The notes under the pieces are model-generated. The model did not search any database. It was not told the origin of the DNA and saw only the letters and a list, made by a program, of their open reading frames with translations. DNA of 64,000 nucleotides, taken from JAVBQG01 sp031549185. Its GTDB lineage: Bacteria > Synergistota > Synergistia > Synergistales > Synergistaceae. The translations under genes were made by a program, and so were the position numbers. Shown here in pieces: positions 1-6,653 of the stretch (positions within the stretch are counted from its first letter, which is position 1; every line of letters begins with the position of its first letter). The DNA lies in the NCBI GenBank assembly GCA_031549185.1, contig JAVBQG010000058.1, forward strand, positions 1 to 64,000. Reading direction: 5' to 3'.

Positions 1-34
1 TTTTGTCCTGGAATTTTACGTCGGGTTGAGTCAT
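1..34 (-). CDS. 5' end of an unidentified gene leaving the window
   Basis: An ATG read leftward from base 34 is preceded by a GCGAGGTG ribosome binding site. Only eleven codons (MTQPDVKFQDK) are visible before the edge, so no function can be given. The start is credible because of the spacing of the binding site and because no longer frame competes. Confidence 0.5.
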   Translation of the reverse strand, partial: MTQPDVKFQDK

Positions 35-291
35 AATAATTGCACCTCGCTGGTGAAAGATGGTGCTTCGCAAACAACATCTTATCACGCTGCTCGCGCA
101 GTTTCAGCGAGGTCTTGCTTGCTTTGAGGTGGAGATGGGGGCAAGCGTGGGCTATCGAAAGTTTATAGGCGTGTTCGTGGTATGGATGCCCATCCGCTTG
201 TGCTATAGATGCATAAACGTAAAGGCTTCCTGTGTTTGTCGGGCGGATTGAATCCGGAAATACTGGCTGGGGTAAGTATGGTGAGGGAAAT
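35..291. other. intergenic region without a convincing gene
   Basis: Between the leftward gene start at 34 and the tRNA terminator there is no reading frame with a good ribosome binding site and protein-like composition. The 63-codon frame at 60-251 lacks both and looks random. The promoter of the leftward gene presumably lies here, but I could not pick a clear -35/-10 pair. Confidence 0.4.
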
Positions 292-322
292 AAAAAAACC
301 CCAGAGTGAAAACCTCTGAGGC
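292..322 (-). terminator. intrinsic terminator of tRNA-Val
   Basis: Read on the minus strand, CCTCAGAG pairs with CTCTGGGG (one G-U pair) around a short loop and is followed by seven T residues. It lies just beyond the 3' end of the tRNA, as expected for a single-tRNA transcript. Confidence 0.8.
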
Positions 323-333
323 TTTGCCATTCT

Positions 334-408
334 TGGTGGGCGACACAGGGATCGAACCTGTGACTTCTTCCGTGTGAGGGAAGCGCTCTCCCGCTGAGCT
401 AGTCGCCC
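334..408 (-). tRNA. tRNA-Val (anticodon CAC)
   Basis: The minus strand folds into a full cloverleaf. The acceptor GGGCGAC pairs with GTCGCCC, the D arm contains AGCTCAGCGGGAGAGC, and the T arm contains GGTTCGATCC. The anticodon stem CTTCC/GGAAG encloses the loop CTCACAC, which gives anticodon CAC for valine GUG codons. The 3' CCA is encoded in the DNA (334-336). It has its own promoter (428-456) and terminator (292-322). Confidence 0.95.
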
Positions 409-427
409 TTTCGTTGCAACGTGGAGC

Positions 428-456
428 ATTATATACGGCATTTTCGCCAATTTCAA
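428..456 (-). promoter_or_regulatory. sigma70-type promoter of tRNA-Val
   Basis: On the minus strand TTGAAA (456-451) and a perfect TATAAT (433-428) are separated by exactly 17 bp, about 20 bp before the mature tRNA 5' end. This is the strongest consensus promoter of the host part. Confidence 0.8.
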
Positions 457-478
457 GACCCGGCGGGGTGAATCGTTA

Positions 479-640
479 TTATTTTACGCTGAAGCTCTTG
501 CTCCCCCAGGATTTCCCCTTGATCGGCTTGCCGTCGACCAGCTCGACGAAACGCTCGCGGCACTTCGGGCACTTGTAGACTTCTTCCTTCTCTTCAGCCT
601 CGAATTTGTGATCGCAAATGATGCAACGATATTGGCGCAT
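479..640 (-). CDS. small zinc-ribbon (rubredoxin-like) protein
   Basis: This 53-residue protein has two CxxC knuckles (C6-I-I-C9 and C24-P-K-C27) spaced like a zinc ribbon or rubredoxin-type metal site. A lysine- and serine-rich tail follows. The ATG at 640 has a good GGAGGTG ribosome binding site. Metal binding is the only role the sequence supports; whether it carries zinc or a redox iron is not decided. Its neighbours on the same strand are the ArsF/ArsG-like pair upstream and tRNA-Val downstream. I did not find a known gene name. Confidence 0.75.
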   Translation of the reverse strand: MRQYRCIICDHKFEAEEKEEVYKCPKCRERFVELVDGKPIKGKSWGSKSFSVK

Positions 641-711
641 TTGTCAACACCTCCAGATGTGATCGCATGTTTTGTTGCTGCCGCCGTTATTATAACCCGG
701 ATTCTCCAGAG

Positions 712-1410
712 CTACAACACGTGATAGACATGTGTCAGTGTGAGGTACATTCCGACGCCCACGAAGGCAGCGCAGGTCATGGCGCGCAGGATCGGTTCGA
801 CGGAACGTATTTTGCCGAGGTTGCTGGCGAAGCTGTTGATGCCCATCGACAGCAGAAAGCCGAGCAGCATGACCGGCAGGCCGGTGCCGAGGCCGAAGAG
901 GAGGGGGAGCAGTACAGTGGAGCTCTGGTCCATCGCCACGGGAATCATGCCGCCGAAGAAGAGCGCCGCGGTCTCCGGGCAGGGGACGAGGGAGAAGATG
1001 CAGCCGACCGCGAACGTCCGCCGCGGGCCGGGCGACCCCTCGCCCAGAATTTTTTTCTTGAATTTTGCCGCGCCCCTCGGCATCGGGATTTCGATCCAGC
1101 CGGAGAGGATCACGCCCAACACGATGAAGACGGGGCCCGAAAATTTGGAGGGGATCGCCTGCATGACGGCCGTGGCGCCCGGCGCGGTGGCGATGCCCTT
1201 CAGGATCAGGACGCCGAGCAGGGTGTGTACGACCATGCGGCCCAGCCCGTAGGCGCCAGCCGTGATCAGCGCGCTCTGTGGCGTCTTGCCGCCGCCCGCC
1301 GCGATGATGCTCACCGCCGCGACGTTGGTACCCATGGGACAGGGCGAGACGGTTGCCAATACACCCATCCACAGCACTCCGAGGGCCGCGATCCAAAATT
1401 CACCGTACAC
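712..1410 (-). CDS. ArsG/CcdA-like thiol-redox membrane protein
   Basis: A polytopic membrane protein of 232 residues. Two internal repeats each carry a Pro-Cys-Pro motif at the end of a helix (SPCPMG near residue 22 and SLVPCPETA near 140). This is the pattern of the DsbD/CcdA family, which passes electrons across the membrane through paired cysteines. The partner gene directly upstream encodes a CPTC thioredoxin-like protein. That pairing matches the ArsF/ArsG families, in which ArsG is annotated as an efflux permease for aromatic arsenicals, although the real substrate is usually unknown. A redox relay to extracytoplasmic proteins is an equally good reading. The two genes are four bases apart and must be cotranscribed. 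Confidence 0.7.
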   Translation of the reverse strand: MYGEFWIAALGVLWMGVLATVSPCPMGTNVAAVSIIAAGGGKTPQSALITAGAYGLGRMVVHTLLGVLILKGIATAPGATAVMQAIPSKFSGPVFIVLGVILSGWIEIPMPRGAAKFKKKILGEGSPGPRRTFAVGCIFSLVPCPETAALFFGGMIPVAMDQSSTVLLPLLFGLGTGLPVMLLGFLLSMGINSFASNLGKIRSVEPILRAMTCAAFVGVGMYLTLTHVYHVL

Positions 1411-1414
1411 GGGG

Positions 1415-1903
1415 CTATCGTCCCTCCCGTTCGAAGTCGCGGATTTTGCCCGCCAGGTACTCTTTGAAATCGCCGGTCTTCTCCGCGTGTTCCCACGACT
1501 CCTGCAGGTTTTTCCATCGCGCTTGCTCGCCGTCCCTCTGTTCGATCAGGACGATCGTCGTCGTGTAGAGATCGTAGTCGAAGAGATAGTGTTCGTTGCC
1601 CGGTTTTTCGAAGTTGACGACCATGAAGGAGAGTTTGCCCTCTTTCACGTCGCGCGCGAAGGGCGACGTCGGGCCGTAGAGCAGCTCCTTCGACAACTTC
1701 TCCATCAGGTCGCAGGTGGGGCAGTACGAACTGCCGCGGAAGAGTACGACGTAATAGCCGTCGGGTTCGCCCGCAAGGGCCGTCGGCGCCCCCTCCTCCC
1801 TGCCCGCGAAGGCGCTGCCGCCGATATCCCGCACGGCGAAGAGCATGCTGACGATCGCGAACGCGATCATCACGTACGCCGCTGCCCGCTTTGCTTTTTG
1901 CAT
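1415..1903 (-). CDS. ArsF-like thioredoxin-fold protein, membrane anchored
   Basis: An N-terminal hydrophobic segment (about residues 5-22) is followed by a thioredoxin-like domain. The domain has the motif YCPTCDLMEKLSKELL, which is typical of ArsF-family proteins. The C-terminal part (IVLIEQRDGEQARWKNLQ...W) also matches their usual end. It probably exchanges electrons with the membrane protein encoded four bases downstream. A frame-extended start exists at 1972, but that codon lies inside the -10 box of the promoter at 1971-2000 and so would not be in the transcript. The ATG at 1903, giving 162 residues, is therefore preferred, although its ribosome binding site is weak. Confidence 0.7.
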   Translation of the reverse strand: MQKAKRAAAYVMIAFAIVSMLFAVRDIGGSAFAGREEGAPTALAGEPDGYYVVLFRGSSYCPTCDLMEKLSKELLYGPTSPFARDVKEGKLSFMVVNFEKPGNEHYLFDYDLYTTTIVLIEQRDGEQARWKNLQESWEHAEKTGDFKEYLAGKIRDFEREGR

Positions 1904-1970
1904 TCCCGTCGTCTTTGCGATTGCCGGATACCTCCATTGCGCTGTTGAATTTATTTTCGCTAGCGGTATC

Positions 1971-2000
1971 ATAATAGCCAGCTTGCGTTTTTTACGTCAA
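1971..2000 (-). promoter_or_regulatory. promoter of the ArsF/ArsG-like operon
   Basis: On the minus strand TTGACG (2000-1995) and TATTAT (1976-1971) are separated by 18 bp. Transcription should begin near 1964, which rules out the upstream in-frame start at 1972. It is divergent from the lepB promoter. Confidence 0.65.
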
Positions 2001-2006
2001 GAGGGG

Positions 2007-2033
2007 TTGAAGCGTATCGCTCTGCAGTATAAA
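2007..2033 (+). promoter_or_regulatory. possible promoter of the lepB-comM operon
   Basis: TTGAAG (2007-2012) and TATAAA (2028-2033) lie upstream of lepB. The spacer is only 15 bp, which is short, so this assignment is tentative. Confidence 0.4.
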
Positions 2034-2072
2034 CTGATATGGTTTTTTAGGGCGAATGGGAGGAATTATTGA

Positions 2073-2588
2073 ATGGTGAAACCGTGGTGGCGCGAGGTGA
2101 TCGAGACCGTTCTGTGGGCTCTGGTGCTCGCGCTGGTGTTGAGGACGTTCGTGATACAGGCGTTTTGGATTCCCAGCAGTTCGATGGTACCGACACTGGA
2201 GCCGGGGGACCGTGTGATCGTCCTGAAGTTCTGGTACATGCTCCCCAAGGTCGAGCTGAAGCGGGGGCAGATCGTGGTGTTCAAATACCCCGTCGACCCC
2301 AAGAGGGATTTCGTCAAACGGGTGATCGGACTTCCGGGCGACACGGTGGAGATACAGGACGGGCGCGTCTTCATCAACGGACGCGAGATCGCCGAACCGT
2401 ACGTGGTCAACACCGACAACTTCAATATGGATCCGATCGAAGTCCCGGCCGGGAAGTATTTCTGCATGGGCGACAACCGCCCAAACTCACAGGATAGCCG
2501 CTTCTGGGGTTTTGTGCCGTCGAATTTCCTGCGAGGACCAGCCGTTTTTCGATACTGGCCGATCACGCGGATGGGCCTGCTGGAGTAG
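2073..2588 (+). CDS. lepB: signal peptidase I
   Basis: This 171-residue type I signal peptidase cleaves signal peptides of exported proteins on the outer face of the cytoplasmic membrane. One N-terminal transmembrane helix (about 9-27) is followed by the catalytic serine in IPSSSMVPTL (S37) and the lysine in DFVKRVIGLPGD (K82). The conserved box GDNRPNSQDSR comes near the end. The size is typical of short Gram-positive-style enzymes. The ATG is preceded by GGGAGGAATT. It is the first gene of a compact operon; the next gene starts five bases after its stop codon. Confidence 0.95.
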   Translation: MVKPWWREVIETVLWALVLALVLRTFVIQAFWIPSSSMVPTLEPGDRVIVLKFWYMLPKVELKRGQIVVFKYPVDPKRDFVKRVIGLPGDTVEIQDGRVFINGREIAEPYVVNTDNFNMDPIEVPAGKYFCMGDNRPNSQDSRFWGFVPSNFLRGPAVFRYWPITRMGLLE

Positions 2589-2592
2589 CCGG

Positions 2593-3447
2593 GTGGCAAG
2601 GACGGTATGGTTTCCGGGCCATATGGCCCGGGGAAAGAGGCAGCTGGAAGCCCTCGCGGGTATGCTCGACCTCCTGCTCGAAGTGCGCGACGCGCGCGCG
2701 CCGCGTTTGACCTCCTCGCCGGTTCTCGACGACTTTCCCCGCTCCCTCGCGGTGTGGACCGTCTTATCCAAACCGGATCTTGCAGATCCGGATATCACGA
2801 AGCAGTGGATCGATTATTTCAAAAGACAGGAACGCGACGCGTGGGCGATCGATCTGCGCAAGGGCGTCCCTGCCGCGTTCCGCAAGGCGATTACAGCCAT
2901 GCGTCCCTCGTCGTCGGCCAAACGCGTCTATCGCGAGATACGGCTGGCCGTCGTCGGCACGCCCAATGTCGGAAAGTCGTCGCTATTGAACCAACTCGTC
3001 GGACGTCGGGCTGCGGCGGTCGGGGGCATCCCCGGCGTCACGAAGGGCGTGGCGTGGTTCAAGGGACAGGGTTGCCTGATCGTCGACTCGCCCGGCATTC
3101 TCGACCCGCACTCCGACGCGCGGGCGCACCGGATGCTCTCGTGGATCTCGTCGACGCGCGGACAGGTGATCGGCTCGTGGCAGAATCACGCCTGCGAGTG
3201 CATCGCTTTTCTGCAGCGGCACGATCTGATCGGAGGCATGGCGGAGGCGTGGGGCGTCGACGTCGCGGGCGAGCCGGACGAGGTGCTCGATCGGATCGGC
3301 CGTCGGCTGGGAAAGCTCCTCCCCGGCGGTGTGATCGACCTCGAATCCGCCGGCAAGGCGACGATCGAGGCTCTCGCGACCGGCAAGTTGGGGCGCCTCA
3401 GCCTCGAAGCGCCGGGCTCCCCTGTGCCGTGGAGCGATCTGTCGTGA
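2593..3447 (+). CDS. rbgA: ribosome biogenesis GTPase RbgA/YlqF
   Basis: A circularly permuted GTPase of 284 residues that takes part in late assembly of the 50S subunit. The permuted order is visible: the G4-like box SKPDLAD comes first, then G1 GTPNVGKSS (about residue 122), then G3 DSPG. The N-terminus TVWFPGHMARGKR is the family signature. The frame is open upstream to 2512 inside lepB, but family alignment places the start at the GTG at 2593, giving the usual length. It overlaps or abuts its neighbours, so it is translationally coupled within the operon. Confidence 0.92.
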   Translation: MARTVWFPGHMARGKRQLEALAGMLDLLLEVRDARAPRLTSSPVLDDFPRSLAVWTVLSKPDLADPDITKQWIDYFKRQERDAWAIDLRKGVPAAFRKAITAMRPSSSAKRVYREIRLAVVGTPNVGKSSLLNQLVGRRAAAVGGIPGVTKGVAWFKGQGCLIVDSPGILDPHSDARAHRMLSWISSTRGQVIGSWQNHACECIAFLQRHDLIGGMAEAWGVDVAGEPDEVLDRIGRRLGKLLPGGVIDLESAGKATIEALATGKLGRLSLEAPGSPVPWSDLS

Positions 3448-3449
3448 GC

Positions 3450-4052
3450 ATGGAGCGGGGCTGGAGGGTCGTGGCGGGCGTCGACGAGGCGGGGCGCGGC
3501 CCGATCGCCGGTCCCGTGATGACGGCGGCGGTTCTGCTCGCGCCGCCGCAGGTGAAGATACTGCGGGCCGAGGGGCTCGGCGACTCGAAAAAACTGACCG
3601 CCCGCGCGCGGGAGCGGATCTTCGCGCGCATGAAGGAGCTCGGCGTCGCTTGGTGCGCGCAGGGCGCGTCGCACCGGCGCATCGACGCCACGAACATCCT
3701 CGCCGCCACGCTCTGGGCGATGCGGCGCGCTGTCGCGGCGCTGCCGGCGATCCCCGACGTGGTCGTCGTCGACGGGTTGATTCCCATCCCCGATCTGCCT
3801 TGCCGGCAGATGACGCTCGCCCGCGCGGACGCGCGTGTGCCGGCCGTCATGGCGGCTTCGATCGTGGCCAAGGTCCTGCGCGACCGGATCATGGCCGATT
3901 TTCACAAACTCTACCCCGAATACGAATTCGAAAAACACAAGGGCTACCCCACGGCGCGTCACCGCGCGCTGGTGGACACGCTGGGGCCGTCACCGATCCA
4001 CCGGCTGTCGTTCGGCGGCTACAACAAGACGCCGAAGGCGGGTGGCATGTAA
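3450..4052 (+). CDS. rnhB: ribonuclease HII
   Basis: Removes RNA from RNA-DNA hybrids and misincorporated ribonucleotides. The family blocks are present in order: GVDEAGRGPIAGP with the catalytic Asp-Glu pair, GDSKKL, VVVDG, the ASIVAKVLRD helix, and the C-terminal HKGYPT segment. At 200 residues it has the normal length. Either the ATG at 3450 or the GTG at 3444, which overlaps the rbgA stop, can be the start. The stop codon overlaps the next gene's ATG. Confidence 0.95.
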   Translation: MERGWRVVAGVDEAGRGPIAGPVMTAAVLLAPPQVKILRAEGLGDSKKLTARARERIFARMKELGVAWCAQGASHRRIDATNILAATLWAMRRAVAALPAIPDVVVVDGLIPIPDLPCRQMTLARADARVPAVMAASIVAKVLRDRIMADFHKLYPEYEFEKHKGYPTARHRALVDTLGPSPIHRLSFGGYNKTPKAGGM

Positions 4053-5116
4053 TGGCGTACGGCGTCGGCGGCCTTCCCGGCGGGGCGGTCGATCCCCACA
4101 GCGGCGGCATTCGGCCGCCGGTAGGAGAGGGACAGGGCGTAGCGCGCCCCGGCGCGGGTGCGCGGATCGCCGACGGCGCCGTCGTCGAGGGGCTCGTCAC
4201 CGCCAAGGACGGCGATAGCTACCAGGTGCGCATCGGCACGCATCTGCTGAACGCGCGCGCGACAATCCCACTCTTCGTCGGCCAGCGCTTCCGCGCGGTG
4301 TGGGACGCGTCGACGACGCCGCCGATGCTGCGTCTGCAACAGGGCGACATGGCAGTGCTCGCACGCTTCACCGGCCGCGATCAGCAGATCGCGATGGCGC
4401 TCCTGAGCAGGGGGCTTCCTGTGAAGGATGACGTGCTCTGGAGCCTGCGCCAGCAGTGGATGCAGAACGGTGGCGACCCCGCCAAGCTTGGGACGTTGGT
4501 CGAACTCTGGGCGCGCGGCGCCGCCATGACCGAGGGCAACGTCGCCCTGTTGTCGTGGTACATGGAGCTCTCCCCGGAACGTGCGATGCAGATCTGGAAG
4601 AAAATCCGCGAGCGCCTGTACGAGCGCGCCCACAAGTCGCCCGCGTCGCTGCTGGCTGCGTTGAAGGGCGGCGAGGGCGAGGAAGACGAAGAAATTTCCC
4701 GTTTCTTGCAGGCGCACGCGTTGGCGGGCAAGCCGGCGCGCAGGGGGCTCGACCCGTCGATGCTCATGGCCCCCGCCTGGTGGCCGACGGGCGATGGCGA
4801 AGGCGACGCCTCGATGGCGCGCGTCGCGATCTCCTCGGACGAACGGAAGGGGCGCAAGGTCTGGTGGGTCTCCTTCGAGATGGAGGGAAACCGAATCGGC
4901 CCGATCCTCGGCGACGTGATGACCAACGGGCGCGCGCTCTCCGTCGGCCTCAAGCTCAAGAACACCGCCCAGATTCCCTATGTGCGGGAGAACATGCCCG
5001 CGCTCAGGGATGAGTTGGGCGAGATAGCCATGCCGGTGCAGCACCTCGGCGTGGGTGAGTTTCGGCCGGATGAATCGCGCGGCTCACAGCAGCGGGGCCT
5101 GGATATGGAGGCCTGA
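4052..5116 (+). CDS. FliK-like (flagellar hook-length control C-terminal domain) protein
   Basis: 354 residues. The C-terminal 80 or so (KVWWVSFEMEGNRIGPILGD ... LKLKNTAQIPYVRENMPALRDELG) resemble the substrate-specificity domain of FliK. The N-terminal half is a low-similarity helical region. The next gene encodes a homologue of the FlhB cytoplasmic tail, the known interaction partner of FliK, which supports the assignment. No flagellar structural genes are in view, so a role in flagellar export is inferred. The ATG overlaps the rnhB stop by one base. Confidence 0.65.
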   Translation: MAYGVGGLPGGAVDPHSGGIRPPVGEGQGVARPGAGARIADGAVVEGLVTAKDGDSYQVRIGTHLLNARATIPLFVGQRFRAVWDASTTPPMLRLQQGDMAVLARFTGRDQQIAMALLSRGLPVKDDVLWSLRQQWMQNGGDPAKLGTLVELWARGAAMTEGNVALLSWYMELSPERAMQIWKKIRERLYERAHKSPASLLAALKGGEGEEDEEISRFLQAHALAGKPARRGLDPSMLMAPAWWPTGDGEGDASMARVAISSDERKGRKVWWVSFEMEGNRIGPILGDVMTNGRALSVGLKLKNTAQIPYVRENMPALRDELGEIAMPVQHLGVGEFRPDESRGSQQRGLDMEA

Positions 5117-5119
5117 GCG

Positions 5120-5398
5120 ATGCCCGAGCGCAGGAAAAAAGCGGCCGCACTTCGATACGATAAAGAGCTGGATGTGGCGCCGCGCGTCGTCGCGCAGGGG
5201 CAGGGCCTGGTGGCGGAAAAGATCGTCTCCACCGCGAAAGAGGCGAACGTCCCCATCGTCGAGGACGCGGCGCTCGTCAGCGCCCTGCTGATGCTGGAGA
5301 TGGGCGAGGAGATTCCCGCCGAGCTCTATCAGACGGTGGCGAAGATCCTGTCGTTTCTCTACACGATCGACAAGGGCAGGGATATCAGACGAAAATGA
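5120..5398 (+). CDS. FlhB C-terminal domain homologue (FlhX/YlqH type)
   Basis: A 92-residue protein equal to the soluble C-terminal domain of FlhB without the membrane part. ALRYDKELDVAPRVVAQGQG corresponds to the segment just after the autocleavage site of FlhB, and VPIVEDAALVSALL to the conserved core. The NPTH cleavage motif is absent, as in stand-alone paralogues such as YlqH. It lies directly after the FliK-like gene and overlaps yraN by four bases. Confidence 0.8.
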   Translation: MPERRKKAAALRYDKELDVAPRVVAQGQGLVAEKIVSTAKEANVPIVEDAALVSALLMLEMGEEIPAELYQTVAKILSFLYTIDKGRDIRRK

Positions 5399-5769
5399 AC
5401 CACCTCGAATTCGGCGCGGAGGGCGAGAGGATCGCGGCGGCGTATCTGGCGGAAAAGGGCTGGCGCATCCTCGGGCGCAACGTCCGGGCCGGCAATGGCG
5501 AACTCGATATCGTGGCGACGGACGGCGACGAGCTCGTGATCGTCGAAGTCCGCACGCGCGCGGTGGGGCAGATGCTGCCGCCGGAACTGACGGTCGGCCC
5601 GCAGAAGATCAGGAAACTGATCCGCGCGGCGCGCCGCTATATCGGGAAGATATCGTACGACGGAAACTGGCGCATAGATGTTGTGGCGATCACGGAGGAC
5701 CGCGAGGGAAGGAGGATAGAACTCTTCAGCGACGTGACGATGGGTATGGAAGGCGGTTTTATGGGATGA
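5395..5769 (+). CDS. yraN: YraN family (UPF0102) nuclease-fold protein
   Basis: 124 residues with the UPF0102 pattern. An N-terminal GAEGERIAAAYLAEKGW helix is followed by RNVRAGNGELDIVATDGDELVIVEVRTR, in which the spaced Glu/Asp...Glu-x-Arg residues form a PD-(D/E)xK-like active site. A nuclease role is suggested by the fold, but the biological function is not settled. The ATG overlaps the preceding stop codon and the gene's own stop overlaps comM, as is common for yraN-comM pairs. Confidence 0.85.
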   Translation: MNHLEFGAEGERIAAAYLAEKGWRILGRNVRAGNGELDIVATDGDELVIVEVRTRAVGQMLPPELTVGPQKIRKLIRAARRYIGKISYDGNWRIDVVAITEDREGRRIELFSDVTMGMEGGFMG

Positions 5770-6653
5770 ACAGCATCTGTGGAGTGACCCTCCGGGGTAC
5801 GCAGGCTCTACCTGTAGAGGTGGAGGTCGAAATCACTGGCGGACTTTTTTCTATCACTGTCGTAGGACTCCCTGACACAGCCGTAAAAGAAGCGAGAGAG
5901 CGCGTGCGAGCCGCGTTGAGAGGAATCGGCATCGCCCTCCGGGGTCGCGTCGCGATCAACTTGGCCCCGGCGGATCTACCCAAAGAGGGGGCGCTGCTCG
6001 ATCTGCCGATGGCGATCGGCCTCGCCCGCGCCTCCGGGCGCGTGAGCTGCGGCGAGCGGGCGCTCTTCATGGGCGAGCTGGCGCTCGACGGGCGCCTTCG
6101 TTGGGTGCGGGGCGTGGTGCCGGCCGCGGTGCTGGCGAGGGAGCAGAACGTCCCGCTCTTCGTGCCGAAGGAGAACGAGCGCGAAGTGGCGCTGGTGACT
6201 GGCGCGAAGGCATTCGCGGCGGAGAGCCTGATCGACGTGCTGCGGCACCTCACCGGCGAGGCGCCTCTGGCGCCGGTCGAGGGGGCGGGCTTCGAGGACG
6301 CGAAGGTCGTCGTGGAGACGGACCTCGCGGACATCAAGGGGCAGTACGCCGCCAAGCGTGCGCTCGAGATCGCGGCGGCCGGGCATCACAACCTGCTGTT
6401 GACGGGCTCGCCCGGATCGGGCAAGACGCTGCTTGCCCGCGCGATGAAGGGCATCCTGCCGCCTCTCTCCGACGAGGAGATGATGGAGGTGCTGCTCGTG
6501 CGGAGCACGGCGGGCCTGCCGCTGGAGTCGGGAAGGGCGAGGCCCTTTCGCGCGGCGCACCACACGGCGAGCACCGTCTCGATCTGCGGCGGCGGTGCGA
6601 CGTTGAGGCCGGGAGAGATTTCTCTCGCCTCGCGCGGACTATTGTTAACATAA
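5766..6653 (+). pseudogene. comM: comM 5' fragment, interrupted by the prophage
   Basis: Encodes the N-terminal ChlI/Lon-like domain and the start of the AAA+ domain of the Mg-chelatase-like protein ComM (YifB). In natural transformation ComM acts as a branch-migration helicase. Walker A GSPGSGKT is at residues 214-221 and the sensor region EEMMEVLLVRS follows. The homology stops at ...LRPGEISLASRG near base 6638. The native family continues with VLFLDELPEF, the Walker B segment, but here four unrelated codons lead to a TAA at 6651. The rest of comM must lie beyond the right end of the prophage. The truncated product lacks Walker B and should be inactive. Confidence 0.9.

Noticed and set aside
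60..251. 63-codon frame at the left end
   Set aside because: No ribosome binding site, odd composition and overlap with regulatory space of the leftward gene.
1904..1972. Upstream start of the ArsF-like gene at 1972
   Set aside because: That ATG lies within the -10 element of the only good promoter, so it would not be transcribed.
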